Assembly: GCA_013822765.1 (NCBI GenBank)
Contig: PNKY01000009.1
Span: 156,300 to 220,299, forward strand
Direction: 5' to 3'
DNA from: Rhodospirillum sp.
GTDB lineage: Bacteria; Pseudomonadota; Alphaproteobacteria; Dongiales; Dongiaceae
DNA: 64,000 nt
Each line of letters begins with the position of its first letter. The stretch's first letter is position 1. A program made the position numbers and the translations under genes. Under the pieces are notes generated by a model. It was not told the DNA's origin, searched no databases, and worked only from the letters and a program-made list of their open reading frames with translations. Shown here piece after piece: positions 52,079-62,674 of the stretch.

Positions 52079-52774
52079 TTGCCGGGTCTGTCCTTGTTCT
52101 ATCCATTGCTTGCGATCGGTATTTTCCTCGCCACCCATATCGTGCTGGCCGAAAATCCGGTGCGCGGTGTTCTAGTGCGCGCGATGGGGGAGCGGCCGTT
52201 CGCCTGGAGCTACGGCGCAATTGCAGTCCTACAGCTGATCTGGGTCGGGCAGGCCATCGAGGCCGCGCCAGTGGTACGCTATTGGGAGCCGCCGGCGTGG
52301 ACGACGGCAATTCCGCTGCTGCTCATGCCGCTCGCCTTGGTTTTCCTGGTGTGCGGCTTCACGCAGAACAATCCGACCGCGAGCCTGGCATCAGGGCGGC
52401 TGGCGCGGCGCGAAGTCACGGGCATCCTCGCCGTCACGCGCAATCCGGTGATGTGGGGACTCGGCCTGTGGTCGCTGGCGCACCTGGCCGTGGTGGCGGA
52501 GGTTGCGGAGGCGCTGCGCTATGCCGCGTTCGCCGGGCTTGCGCTGCTGTTCCTGCCGCGCATCGAAGCGAAGCAGCGCGCGAAATGGGGCGAGGCGGCC
52601 TGGGCGGATTTTACGGCGCGGTCTTCCAACGTGCCCTTTGTTGCGATGGCGCAGGGCTGCGCGCGGCTCAACTGGCGAGAGATCGGCGGCGTGCGTCTCG
52701 CCGCTGCCGCCGCGCTCTATGTCGCGATCGTTCTATGGCTGCATCCGAAAATCGCCGGCGTTCCGGCGTGGTGA
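52079..52774 (+). CDS. NnrU family membrane protein
   Basis: 231 residues, TTG start. About six membrane segments, starting LSLFYPLLAIGIFLATHIVLAENPVRGVL and including ITGILAVTRNPVMWGLGLWSLAHLAVV, where the RNPVMWG block is the NnrU signature. NnrU proteins are linked to nitrite/NO reduction in some bacteria and are related to isoprenylcysteine methyltransferase-like folds; no denitrification genes occur here. It converges on the PAS gene with 1 base between stops. Confidence 0.85.
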   Translation: MPGLSLFYPLLAIGIFLATHIVLAENPVRGVLVRAMGERPFAWSYGAIAVLQLIWVGQAIEAAPVVRYWEPPAWTTAIPLLLMPLALVFLVCGFTQNNPTASLASGRLARREVTGILAVTRNPVMWGLGLWSLAHLAVVAEVAEALRYAAFAGLALLFLPRIEAKQRAKWGEAAWADFTARSSNVPFVAMAQGCARLNWREIGGVRLAAAAALYVAIVLWLHPKIAGVPAW

Positions 52775-52775
52775 G

Positions 52776-53285
52776 CTAGTCCTTCTTGTCCACGATCTCC
52801 GAAGCGGGCAGGCGTTCGGTCTCCAGCAGGTCGAGCTCGAGGTCCTCGATCGCCAGCACCTGGTCGACGCGGTCGCCGTCGCTGGACAGCGGGAACATCG
52901 CGACCACATAGGGCTTGATGACGCCGTCGGTGAACCGGATCTGGCACAGGCCGTAGAGCGGCACCTTGTCAGCCGCGATGGTGCGATAGACCGCGGGCCA
53001 GTCGGTGCCGTGTTCGGACACGAAGTCGAGTTCGTCGAGGTAGTGGCCGCTGTAATCCATCCCGGCATTCTCCGCCGCGCGGGTGCCGATCAGCTTGTAG
53101 AGCACGCGGAACGGCTCATATTCCAGGCGGCTCAGGATAACGTGCGGCAGCAGGTCCTTGATCTCGCCGGGCTCGATGTCCGAGCGCGCAGGCATCGCCC
53201 GCTCGCCCTTCTTGTCCAGCCAGTAGCGATGCATGCGCCGCGCGCGGGTCGAGGGCACGTCCCCGATCCCGCGATAGCGCTCCAT
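52776..53285 (-). CDS. PAS-domain protein (PAS_5 type)
   Basis: 169 residues. ATG at 53285 with AAGGA 9 bases upstream. The fold is a single PAS-like domain: LPHVILSRLEYEPFRVLYKLIGTRAAENAGMDYSGHYLDEL, then LYGLCQIRFTDGVIKPYVVAMFPLSSDGDRVDQVLAIEDL. The pattern matches the alphaproteobacterial PAS_5 group, small single-domain proteins with no attached output domain. It follows argG on the same strand after 14 bases and is probably co-transcribed with it. Confidence 0.82.
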   Translation of the reverse strand: MERYRGIGDVPSTRARRMHRYWLDKKGERAMPARSDIEPGEIKDLLPHVILSRLEYEPFRVLYKLIGTRAAENAGMDYSGHYLDELDFVSEHGTDWPAVYRTIAADKVPLYGLCQIRFTDGVIKPYVVAMFPLSSDGDRVDQVLAIEDLELDLLETERLPASEIVDKKD

Positions 53286-53299
53286 CTCAATTGTCCTTG

Positions 53300-54508
<1,209 letters not shown>

Positions 54509-54700
54509 CACGCCCCTCAAATCCTCAAAAAACGCGGCGGAGTATAGGGGGAAAGGCCGCGCCCGCAAGGGTTGGGGGCATACCAAAGGAGGGGGTCGCG
54601 GGAACTATCGGCGGCTTCAATCAGTTGTTAAAGTGTGAGGTGGAGCATGGAGGCCGCCGCCCGGTGGGGCGGCTAGAGCCCCGCGGGGCAGGAGTTGGCG

Positions 54701-54835
54701 ATGGCAAACAAGAACCGGCGCGGGCGCCGTCCTTTTCAGGGCTTCGATTTTCTCAGCGCTTTCATGGCGTTCCTGTTCGGACCGCGGATGGAACTAAAGC
54801 CTATCCCGGTTCGGGTGAAGAGCCCGCGGCGTTAG
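54701..54835 (+). CDS. Possible small basic protein
   Basis: A 44-residue frame beginning MANKNRRGRRPFQGFDF and ending VRVKSPRR, with GGAG 6 bases before the ATG. It is Arg/Lys-rich at both ends with a hydrophobic middle (FLSAFMAFLFG). It lies in the 421-base gap between argG and the DUF4406-like gene, where I see nothing else of note apart from the divergent argG promoter region. Only the ribosome-binding site and residue pattern support it. Confidence 0.35.
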   Translation: MANKNRRGRRPFQGFDFLSAFMAFLFGPRMELKPIPVRVKSPRR

Positions 54836-54929
54836 CCGCAAAGCGGCAGGCGCCGCTAGGTTAGCCGCTACCGCCCGGCAGACGGGCGACGATACACTCC
54901 AGCCCTATTGTCCTTCGCTGGAGTTTTCC

Positions 54930-55265
54930 ATGTGGATCATGGTGGGCGGGCCGTACGGCACCGGGGTCAAGTTTGCGGCCGAGCGGGCCGCTAATCTCGC
55001 ACGTATGAACGAAGCGGGGCTCGCCGTGTGGCGCAAGGGCCACGTGCCGATCATCGGCGTCAACCTCGCCTTGCCGATCGTCGCGGCGGCCGGCGGCGAC
55101 GTAGCCGCGGACGCCGAGATCATGATGCCGCTGTCCCTGGCGCTGGCGGAGCGGTGCGATGCGTTTCTGCGCATCGGCGGTCACTCGGTCGGCGCGGACC
55201 AGGAGATGGCGCGGTTCGTGGCGGCGGGGAAGCGGGTGTTCCGCTCTGTCGAGGAGGTCACCTAG
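54930..55265 (+). CDS. DUF4406 / nucleoside deoxyribosyltransferase-like protein
   Basis: 111 residues with a Rossmann-like fold: MWIMVGGPYGTG, VWRKGHVPIIGVNLALPI, DAEIMMPLSLALAERCDAFLRIGGHSVGADQEMARFVAAGKRVF. The GG-x-x-G start, the central ALAERCDAFLRI and the SxGADxE block match the DUF4406 group, related to nucleoside 2-deoxyribosyltransferases and TIR-like folds. Function unknown. Its stop overlaps the htpG stop by 4 bases (convergent). Confidence 0.8.
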   Translation: MWIMVGGPYGTGVKFAAERAANLARMNEAGLAVWRKGHVPIIGVNLALPIVAAAGGDVAADAEIMMPLSLALAERCDAFLRIGGHSVGADQEMARFVAAGKRVFRSVEEVT

Positions 55266-57118
55266 CTGAAGGCCTTGCCCAACACCTCGCCCAGCCGCTT
55301 CGCGAACGCGGTGGGATCGCTCAGCGTTTCGCCTTCCTGGATGCGGGCCTGGTCGAGCAGCAGCCACGCGGCGTCGGCGACGGCGTCGCCTTTGCCGCTC
55401 GACACCGCCTTGGCGAGCGCGGCGATCACCGGGTGGGTGCCGTTGATCTCCAGCACGCGCGGGGAGAGGGCGTCGATGCGCTTATGCTGTTGCAGCAGGC
55501 GCGCGAGGCGCATGTCCATGTCGCCGTCGTCGGCGACCAGGCACACGGCGCTGTCGGTCAGGCGCTGCGAGACGCGCACGTCCTTGACCGCGTCCTTCAG
55601 CGCCAGCTTCATGAGCGCGATCAGGTTGTCGATGCCGGCAGCCGCGGGCTCGGTCTTCTCTTCGGCCGTGGCGTCGCCCTTGATGGCGTCGAGATCGGCG
55701 CCGCCGCGCGTCACCGACTTGAAGCTCTTGCCGTCATATTCGCCGATTGCGGGCACCCAGAATTCATCGACGCCGTCGGTCAACAACAGCACCTCGATGC
55801 CCTTGGCGCGATAGCCTTCGAGCTGCGGCGAGCGCGCTGCGGCTTCGAGGGTATCGCCGGTCAGGTAGTAGATCGCGGTCTGGCCTTCCTTCATGCGGCC
55901 GGTATAGTCGGCGAGGCTGACCAGCGCATCGCCATTGGTGGAGCGGAAGCGCGCCAGCTTCAGCAGCGCTTGCCGGTGCTCGGGCTCCTCGTAGAGCCCT
56001 TCCTTCAGCACGGCGCCGAAATTGCTCCAGAATGCGGCATAGGCGTCGGCATCGTTCTCCGCACGCTTCTTGAGATACTCCAGCACCTTCTTCACCACGC
56101 CCTGGCGGATCTTGGTCAGCACCGGGTTCTGCTGCAGCATCTCGCGGCTAATGTTGAGCGGCAGGTCCTCCGAATCCACCAGGCCCTTCACGAAGCGCAG
56201 CCAGTGCGGCAGCAGTTCCTCGCAATGATCGGTGATGAAGACGCGCTTGACGTAGAGCTTCAGCGACTGCTTGCGGTCCGGGTGGAACAGGTCGAGCGGC
56301 TTCGACGTGGGGATGAAGACCAGGCCGGTATATTCGATCTTGCCCTCGGCCTTGAAATGCAGCGTGCCCCACGGCTCGTCGAAGGCGTGCGCGACGTGGC
56401 GGTAGAAATCACGGTACTGTTCCTCGGTGATGTCCGACTTGGCACGGGTCCACAACGCCGCGGCCTGGTTGACCTTCTCCTCCTTGCCGCCCTCGATCAG
56501 CTTGATCGGCAGGGCGATATGGTCGGAGTATTTGGTGATGATGGTGCTGACGCGGATTTTCTCGAGGAACTCCGCGGCATCCTTCTTGATGTGGAGCACG
56601 ATGTCGGTGCCGCGCCCCACCCGATCCGTTTCGCCGATCTCGAACTCGCCCTTGCCGTCGCTGACCCATTTCCAGCCCTGGGTCTCGCCGGCCTTGCGGC
56701 TCACCACCGTCACCTGGTCGGCGACCATGAAGGCGGCGTAGAAGCCGACGCCGAACTGGCCGATCAGCGAGACGTCTTTCGACTTGCCGTCCTCGAGCGC
56801 CTGCACGAACTGCGCAGAGCCGGAGCGCGCGATGGTGCCGAGGTGCGAGATCAGGTCCTCGCGGTTCATGCCGATGCCGTTGTCCGACACGGTCAGGGTT
56901 TTGCTGTCCTTGTCGAGCGCGACGGTGATCCTGAATTCCGGATCGTCGGCGACCAGGCCTGGCTCGGTGAGGCTGAGGTAGCGCAGCTTGTCGCAGGCGT
57001 CGGACGCGTTGGAGATCAGTTCGCGCAGAAAGACCGCGCGGTCGCTGTAGAGCGAATGTGCAACGATATCCAGGAGGCGCGACACCTCGGCCTGGAATCC
57101 GAGCTTTTCCATCTTCAT
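55262..57118 (-). CDS. htpG: Molecular chaperone HtpG (Hsp90)
   Basis: 618 residues from the ATG at 57118; the upstream frame to 57181 is not Hsp90-like. The ATPase domain carries RELISNASDACDKLRYL, DNGIGMN and GQFGVGFYAAFMVAD; the middle domain has FIPTSKPLDLF and the RVFITDHCEELLPHWLRFVKGLVDSEDLPLNISREMLQ block; a C-terminal dimerisation domain follows, without the eukaryotic MEEVD tail. It remodels late-stage client proteins in the cytosol with DnaK. Confidence 0.96.
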   Translation of the reverse strand: MKMEKLGFQAEVSRLLDIVAHSLYSDRAVFLRELISNASDACDKLRYLSLTEPGLVADDPEFRITVALDKDSKTLTVSDNGIGMNREDLISHLGTIARSGSAQFVQALEDGKSKDVSLIGQFGVGFYAAFMVADQVTVVSRKAGETQGWKWVSDGKGEFEIGETDRVGRGTDIVLHIKKDAAEFLEKIRVSTIITKYSDHIALPIKLIEGGKEEKVNQAAALWTRAKSDITEEQYRDFYRHVAHAFDEPWGTLHFKAEGKIEYTGLVFIPTSKPLDLFHPDRKQSLKLYVKRVFITDHCEELLPHWLRFVKGLVDSEDLPLNISREMLQQNPVLTKIRQGVVKKVLEYLKKRAENDADAYAAFWSNFGAVLKEGLYEEPEHRQALLKLARFRSTNGDALVSLADYTGRMKEGQTAIYYLTGDTLEAAARSPQLEGYRAKGIEVLLLTDGVDEFWVPAIGEYDGKSFKSVTRGGADLDAIKGDATAEEKTEPAAAGIDNLIALMKLALKDAVKDVRVSQRLTDSAVCLVADDGDMDMRLARLLQQHKRIDALSPRVLEINGTHPVIAALAKAVSSGKGDAVADAAWLLLDQARIQEGETLSDPTAFAKRLGEVLGKAFS

Positions 57119-57207
57119 GGCCTGACCTTGCGCAGTTCGAAATCCGCGCGCTGATATGAGCGATCCGCCGCAACCGTTCAAGAGGCGCTTTACAGGCCGT
57201 ACGGCTT

Positions 57208-58044
57208 ATGCGAGCGATGGATAGCGGTTACCGGCGGCACGGCAACGACGGGCGCGACATGCGGCACGGGTGGCAAAGGTGGTTCCTGGGGTGCATCCTG
57301 GGTGTGGCCGCGGCGCTGTCGGTCATCGCCGAGGCGGACAGTCCGGACGATGCCTTGGTCGGCCAATACCGCCATAGCAGCGTATTCACGGCCGGAGAGA
57401 CCCGTCGCAGCGTCGCCAGCATTGCGCGGCGCGGGTCAGGCTACAGCATCGCCTGGGAAGAGGATGACGGCAACCTGTTCGGCGGGGTCGGGATCGTCCT
57501 CGACGGCGTCCTGGCCGCCGCCTACACCGAGGCGCTGAACGGTTCCTTTCGCGGCAAAGGCGTCCTCGCGTACCGGATCAGCGGCGGAACGCTCGACGGC
57601 GTTCGCCTGCCGTCCGATGCTCCGGAAGGACTGCTGATCCAGGAGACGCTCGAGGGATCGCCTGCGTTGGAGGGCCGCTATGCGATCGCACGGAGCCTGG
57701 ATGCCGACGGCCGCGACTACCACGCCGGCTACGTGGAGATCGTGCGGCACGGCGACACCTATCAGATGACCTGGTTCACCCCGGCGCGCTCGTACGAAGG
57801 CGTGGGGCTGCGCGTCGGCGATGTGCTGGTCGCGAGCTACGGCAACGGTTTCGCGCCCGGCATCATCGCTTATTGCGCGGACCAAGGCCTGCTGACCGGC
57901 GTCGGAACCTACGGCCATGTCGGGACCGTCGGGGCCGATCGCATGGTGCGGGCGAACAACGGCGGCTCCGCCGACGTCCCGGCGCCATCTGCGCGGTGTC
58001 GCGACGCGATCGAACGCTGGAATCCCTCGCTGATCCGCGACTAG
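57208..58044 (+). CDS. Secreted protein with two copies of an unknown beta-rich domain (paralogue 1)
   Basis: Up to 278 residues. An ATG at 57259 gives the cleanest signal peptide (WQRWFLGCILGVAAALSVIAEADS); the first ATG is 57208. After the signal come two repeats of about 85 residues: LVGQYRHSSVFTAGETRR...GYSIAWEEDDGNLFGGVGIVLDGVLAAAYT...GVLAYRISGGTLDGVRLP, and LEGRYAIARSLDADGRDYHAGYVEIVRHGDTYQMTWF...GVGLRVGDVLVASYG...GIIAYCADQGLLTGV. A second gene at 58842 has the same two-repeat plan. The pattern of alternating hydrophobic strands suggests an extracytoplasmic beta sandwich. No function is known to me. Confidence 0.72.
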   Translation: MRAMDSGYRRHGNDGRDMRHGWQRWFLGCILGVAAALSVIAEADSPDDALVGQYRHSSVFTAGETRRSVASIARRGSGYSIAWEEDDGNLFGGVGIVLDGVLAAAYTEALNGSFRGKGVLAYRISGGTLDGVRLPSDAPEGLLIQETLEGSPALEGRYAIARSLDADGRDYHAGYVEIVRHGDTYQMTWFTPARSYEGVGLRVGDVLVASYGNGFAPGIIAYCADQGLLTGVGTYGHVGTVGADRMVRANNGGSADVPAPSARCRDAIERWNPSLIRD

Positions 58045-58137
58045 GAAACTCCCCGGGAGAACGATACCCCCTGGCATCACGGGCGGAAATCCGGCATACG
58101 GGGCGCCGGGGGTCAACGCGAGCCATCGGAGTACGCG

Positions 58138-58680
58138 ATGAAGTTTACGCAAACTGTGGCACTGGCGACCCTGGCGTTCCTGGCCGTCGCATCCGGCGCT
58201 CATGCCCAGAGCGCGCAATCAACGGCGAACATGCCCAAGCCGGAGAAATTCAAGGACTGGGACCTGTTCTGCCCGAAGCCCGCGGCCGCCAATGCACCGC
58301 AGGTGTGCGAGATCCGCACCATCATCCTGTCCGACAAGGGACAACGGCTGGGTGCGCTGGTGGTGGCCGCCCAGGTCGGCGGCGGCGGCAAGGAGGTGGT
58401 CGCGAGCGCGCTTCTGCCGCTCGGTGTCGACCTCACGCAACCGCCCTCGCTGGCGGTCGGCGCCGACAAGCCGATCGCGCTCCAGTATCTGCGCTGCCTG
58501 CAGCGCGGCTGCGAGGCCATGACCCAGTTGAGCGCTGAGGAGCAGACGGCAATGCGCGCCGGCAGCACGGCCAACGTGGCGGTCGGCGTCGGCCCCGGGA
58601 AGAAGGCGACGTTCAATTTCTCGCTCGCCGGATTCAGCGCCGCCCATGATGCGCTGAAAAAGAAGACCGGCGCGCAGTGA
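58138..58680 (+). CDS. Invasion-associated locus B (IalB) family protein
   Basis: 180 residues. Cleavable signal ending near AHAQSAQ (residue 24). The mature domain has FKDWDLFCPKPAAANAPQVCEIRTIILSDKGQRLGALVV and ALQYLRCLQRGCEAMTQLS, with two cysteine pairs that are conserved in the family, ending in KATFNFSLAGFSAAHDAL. IalB relatives are periplasmic proteins first described in Bartonella invasion; they are widespread in non-pathogenic alphaproteobacteria. It sits between two paralogous secreted proteins. Confidence 0.87.
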   Translation: MKFTQTVALATLAFLAVASGAHAQSAQSTANMPKPEKFKDWDLFCPKPAAANAPQVCEIRTIILSDKGQRLGALVVAAQVGGGGKEVVASALLPLGVDLTQPPSLAVGADKPIALQYLRCLQRGCEAMTQLSAEEQTAMRAGSTANVAVGVGPGKKATFNFSLAGFSAAHDALKKKTGAQ

Positions 58681-58841
58681 AAGCGACCGCGAGATGACCG
58701 ATTCAAGACGGTCGCGCGACTAAGCGGACTCGGGCGCGGGCCCCAGCCATGGCTGCCGCGCCTCGATGACAGCACGTTAACGTCATTTCAACGCCGCAAT
58801 TCCAAGTTGAAGTCTATTCAGGCTGGCTTGGGGAATTGCCG

Positions 58842-59615
58842 ATGTTGCCCGATATTCGCCGCTGCTTTTTCACGACGCTGCTTCTGGTCGCTGCTTGCCT
58901 CCTCGCCGCTCCTGCGAGCTGGGCGGGGGACGGTTTGTCCGGTCTCTACGCGATCGATGGCCGCAGCAATGGCGGCGAATCCTATACCGGAGAACTGGCG
59001 GTCAAAGGCCGTGGCCATGCTTTCGATGCGAGTTGGCGGCGCGGCGATGGAGCGGCCGAGAACGGCTTCGGCCTGCTCCTCAACCACGTGCTCGGAGTCG
59101 CCTATTGGCCTGGCAACGAGGCGCTGGATAACGGGCTGGGCGTGGTGATCTACCGCATCGACGGCGGCACGCTCGACGGCATCTGGCTGCCGCAGGGCGT
59201 TTATGACCGCGCGCCCGGGCACGAGGTGCTCAGCGGCGCGCCGGACCTGACCGGGCGTTACGAGATCACGCTCGGGCGCAATCCCTGGGGTGGGTACTAC
59301 GACGGATACGTCGAGCTTGAGCGGACCGGCGACCATGTGAAGGTCAGCTGGCACTTGACGTCGGAAGTGTTCGTCGGCAGCGGCATCAAGATCGGCAACG
59401 TGCTGGCGGTGGCCTACGGCTATACCCATGCCCCGGCGATCGCTGCTTATTGCTCGAACGGCCGGCAGTTGGAGGGCGCGTGGTGGACCGGTCCGACCGG
59501 CTTGTCGGGCGAAGAGACCTTGAAGCCGATCGCGGGCGGCAGCGCGGAACTCTCCCACCTGCCGCAGCCGAAGACCGACGATCCGTGCCACACCCCGATC
59601 GCAGCCAACTGGTAG
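58842..59615 (+). CDS. Secreted protein with two copies of an unknown beta-rich domain (paralogue 2)
   Basis: 257 residues from the ATG at 58842, preceded by GGGGAA; a TTG two codons earlier is possible. Signal peptide to about residue 28 (CLLAAPASWAGDG). Repeat 1: LSGLYAIDGRSNGGESYTGELAVKGRGHAFDASWR...GFGLLLNHVLGVAYW...GVVIYRIDGGTLDGIWLP. Repeat 2: LTGRYEITLGRNPWGGYYDGYVELERTGDHVKVSWHL...GSGIKIGNVLAVAYG...AIAAYCSNGRQLEGAW, then SGEETLKP. It is a clear paralogue of the gene at 57208; the IYRI-GGTLDG block is nearly the same in both. Confidence 0.78.
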   Translation: MLPDIRRCFFTTLLLVAACLLAAPASWAGDGLSGLYAIDGRSNGGESYTGELAVKGRGHAFDASWRRGDGAAENGFGLLLNHVLGVAYWPGNEALDNGLGVVIYRIDGGTLDGIWLPQGVYDRAPGHEVLSGAPDLTGRYEITLGRNPWGGYYDGYVELERTGDHVKVSWHLTSEVFVGSGIKIGNVLAVAYGYTHAPAIAAYCSNGRQLEGAWWTGPTGLSGEETLKPIAGGSAELSHLPQPKTDDPCHTPIAANW

Positions 59616-59755
59616 GGGCGAGTATAAGCCTCCGCCATCGACGCCAATTATGGATTCGGCGACTATGCGTCAGGTTGGTCGTGCCTCACGATGCTCAACT
59701 CAACCAACTAGCTCTCGGCGCGCACTAAGTTCTTGAATTGTTCTCAGTAATTTCC

Positions 59756-59783
59756 TTGCCTTTCGGGGCTGGATGGCTATATT
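59756..59783 (+). promoter_or_regulatory. Promoter of the rimP-nusA-infB operon
   Basis: TTGCCT (59756-59761) and TATATT (59778-59783) are spaced by 16 bases, ahead of the leader hairpins. -10 matches the consensus at five of six positions and -35 at four. The predicted start is near 59790, about 117 bases before rimP. Confidence 0.55.
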
Positions 59784-59798
59784 CCCCGCCAATTCCCA

Positions 59799-59817
59799 GG
59801 TTCGACGGGATCGAGCC
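59799..59817 (+). promoter_or_regulatory. Leader hairpin upstream of the rimP terminator
   Basis: GGTTCGA pairs with TCGAGCC (one G-U) around CGGGA, just downstream of the predicted start and 2 bases before the terminator hairpin. It may compete with or stabilise the following stem; without homologous leaders this is conjecture. Confidence 0.4.
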
Positions 59818-59819
59818 AT

Positions 59820-59851
59820 AAAAAAGGGTGGGCCAACGGCCCGCCTTTTTT
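59820..59851 (+). terminator. Strong intrinsic terminator in the rimP leader
   Basis: Six A, then GGGTGGGCC-AAC-GGCCCGCC, then six T: a stem of eight strong pairs (one bulged G) extendable by six A-U pairs, followed by a U-run. It lies about 30 bases after the predicted promoter start and 55 bases before rimP, so it either ends an upstream transcript or attenuates the rimP-nusA-infB operon. Confidence 0.85.
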
Positions 59852-59906
59852 ATTGCCGCAACGGCGGCGGGGACAGGGACGGGTTTATCGAGGCACGAAC
59901 GGAGTC

Positions 59907-60413
59907 ATGTTGGCAGAGCGTATCGCCAAGTTGATCACGCCCGCGATCGAGGCCATGGGCTTCGACCTGGTGCGCGTGCAGGTGTCGGGCAGCCAGCGCC
60001 CCACGCTGCAGATCATGGCGGAGCCGGCGAGCGGGCGCACGATGTCGGTCGACGATTGCGCGGAAATCTCGCGCGCGATCTCGGCGGTGCTGGATGTCGA
60101 GGATCCGATCGCGGGCGCCTATTCGCTCGAGGTCAGTTCGCCCGGGATCGACCGGCCGCTGACGCGCGCGAAGGACTACGAGCGCTTCCTCGGACACGAG
60201 GCGAAGGTCGAGACCAATGCGCCGATCGACGGGCGCAAGCGTTTCAAGGGGCCGATCAAGTCGGTCGACGCCAATGCCGTCGAATTGACGGTGGAGGGGG
60301 CGGATCTGCGCATTCCCTTCGCCGCCATCCACAAAGCGAAACTGGTGCTGACGGATGCGCTGATCGCGCTCCATCAGGCTACCGAGGACAACAACGAACA
60401 AGAGGAAGCCTAG
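59907..60413 (+). CDS. rimP: Ribosome maturation factor RimP
   Basis: 168 residues from the ATG at 59907 with ACGGAG upstream. The N-terminal domain holds LAERIAKLITPAIEAMGFDLVRVQVSGSQRPTLQIMAE and VDDCAEISRAISAVLDVEDPIAGAYSLEVSSPGIDRPL, where the SPGxDRPL block is the family hallmark; the C-terminal SH3-like domain follows. It assists maturation of the 30S subunit. First gene of the operon with nusA, ylxR and infB. Confidence 0.95.
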   Translation: MLAERIAKLITPAIEAMGFDLVRVQVSGSQRPTLQIMAEPASGRTMSVDDCAEISRAISAVLDVEDPIAGAYSLEVSSPGIDRPLTRAKDYERFLGHEAKVETNAPIDGRKRFKGPIKSVDANAVELTVEGADLRIPFAAIHKAKLVLTDALIALHQATEDNNEQEEA

Positions 60414-60424
60414 AGGCCAGAGTC

Positions 60425-61954
<1,530 letters not shown>

Positions 61955-61970
61955 GGGAGACCAAGCGGCT

Positions 61971-62654
61971 TTGTTGCAGGCGATGACAGCCATGGCGGAC
62001 GATCTGGAAGCCGGGACGGACGGTGAGGTTTTGGCCTCCCCGACGATGCGGCGCTGCATCGTCACGCGCCGGGCGCTGGAAAAGCCGGCGATGATCCGCT
62101 TCGTGATCAGCCCGGACGGGCAGGTCACCCCGGACCTCAAGGAACGGCTCCCGGGCCGCGGCCTGTGGGTGACGGCGACCCGGGCCGCCCTGGACCAAGC
62201 CGTTGTGCGGCATGCCTTTTCCAAGGCGGCCAAGCAATCGGTGAAGGCCGCCCCGGACCTCGCCGACCGGGTGACCGAACTGGCCAAGCGGGAGGTGGCG
62301 GAGCTGCTGGGCCTGGCCCGCAAGTCCGGCCAGCTGGTGGCGGGCTTCGAGAAGGTCGAGGCGGTTTTGCGGGCAAATAGGACCACGGGCAAGATCCGGG
62401 TCCTGGTGGCCGCCAGCGACGGGGCCGAGGACGGTCGCGGAAAACTGGCGCGGCTGGCCGGTTCTGGAGTAGAGATATGCGCACCTCTGACGGCAGCGGA
62501 GCTGGCCCAGGCCCTGGGCCGCGAGCACGCCGTCCATGCCGCCATCAAATCCGGCGGCATCGCGGAGAAGACGATCATCGCCTCTCGCCGCTTTACCGCC
62601 CTCCAGCAGGGGCCGGAAACCGGCGCGTGCGAACTGACAACGAAGTCGAATTAG
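61971..62654 (+). CDS. YlxR (DUF448) protein fused to an L7Ae-like domain
   Basis: Up to 227 residues. GGGAG at 61955-61959 is correctly spaced for the TTG at 61971; ATGs at 61983 and 61992 have no site of their own. N-terminal YlxR part: [42 protein letters not shown], an RNA-binding fold. C-terminal L7Ae-like part: [62 protein letters not shown]. In Firmicutes these are two genes (ylxR, ylxQ); the fusion is common in alphaproteobacteria. Function in ribosome or tmRNA-type processes is likely but unproven. Confidence 0.88.
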   Translation: MLQAMTAMADDLEAGTDGEVLASPTMRRCIVTRRALEKPAMIRFVISPDGQVTPDLKERLPGRGLWVTATRAALDQAVVRHAFSKAAKQSVKAAPDLADRVTELAKREVAELLGLARKSGQLVAGFEKVEAVLRANRTTGKIRVLVAASDGAEDGRGKLARLAGSGVEICAPLTAAELAQALGREHAVHAAIKSGGIAEKTIIASRRFTALQQGPETGACELTTKSN

Positions 62655-62674
62655 AGCGGATGAACTGAACGAAC

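Noticed and set aside
51682..52310. Minus-strand frames opposite the DMP19-like and NnrU genes
   Set aside because: They have Arg/Pro/Ser-rich composition and no start context; the plus-strand products have real motifs.
52079..52774. Denitrification locus suggested by nnrU
   Set aside because: No nitrite or nitric oxide reductase, nor heme-copper or copper-enzyme motifs, occur in the window; NnrU family proteins are common without them.
55028..57154. 708-residue plus-strand frame opposite htpG
   Set aside because: It is a shadow of the well-conserved htpG frame.
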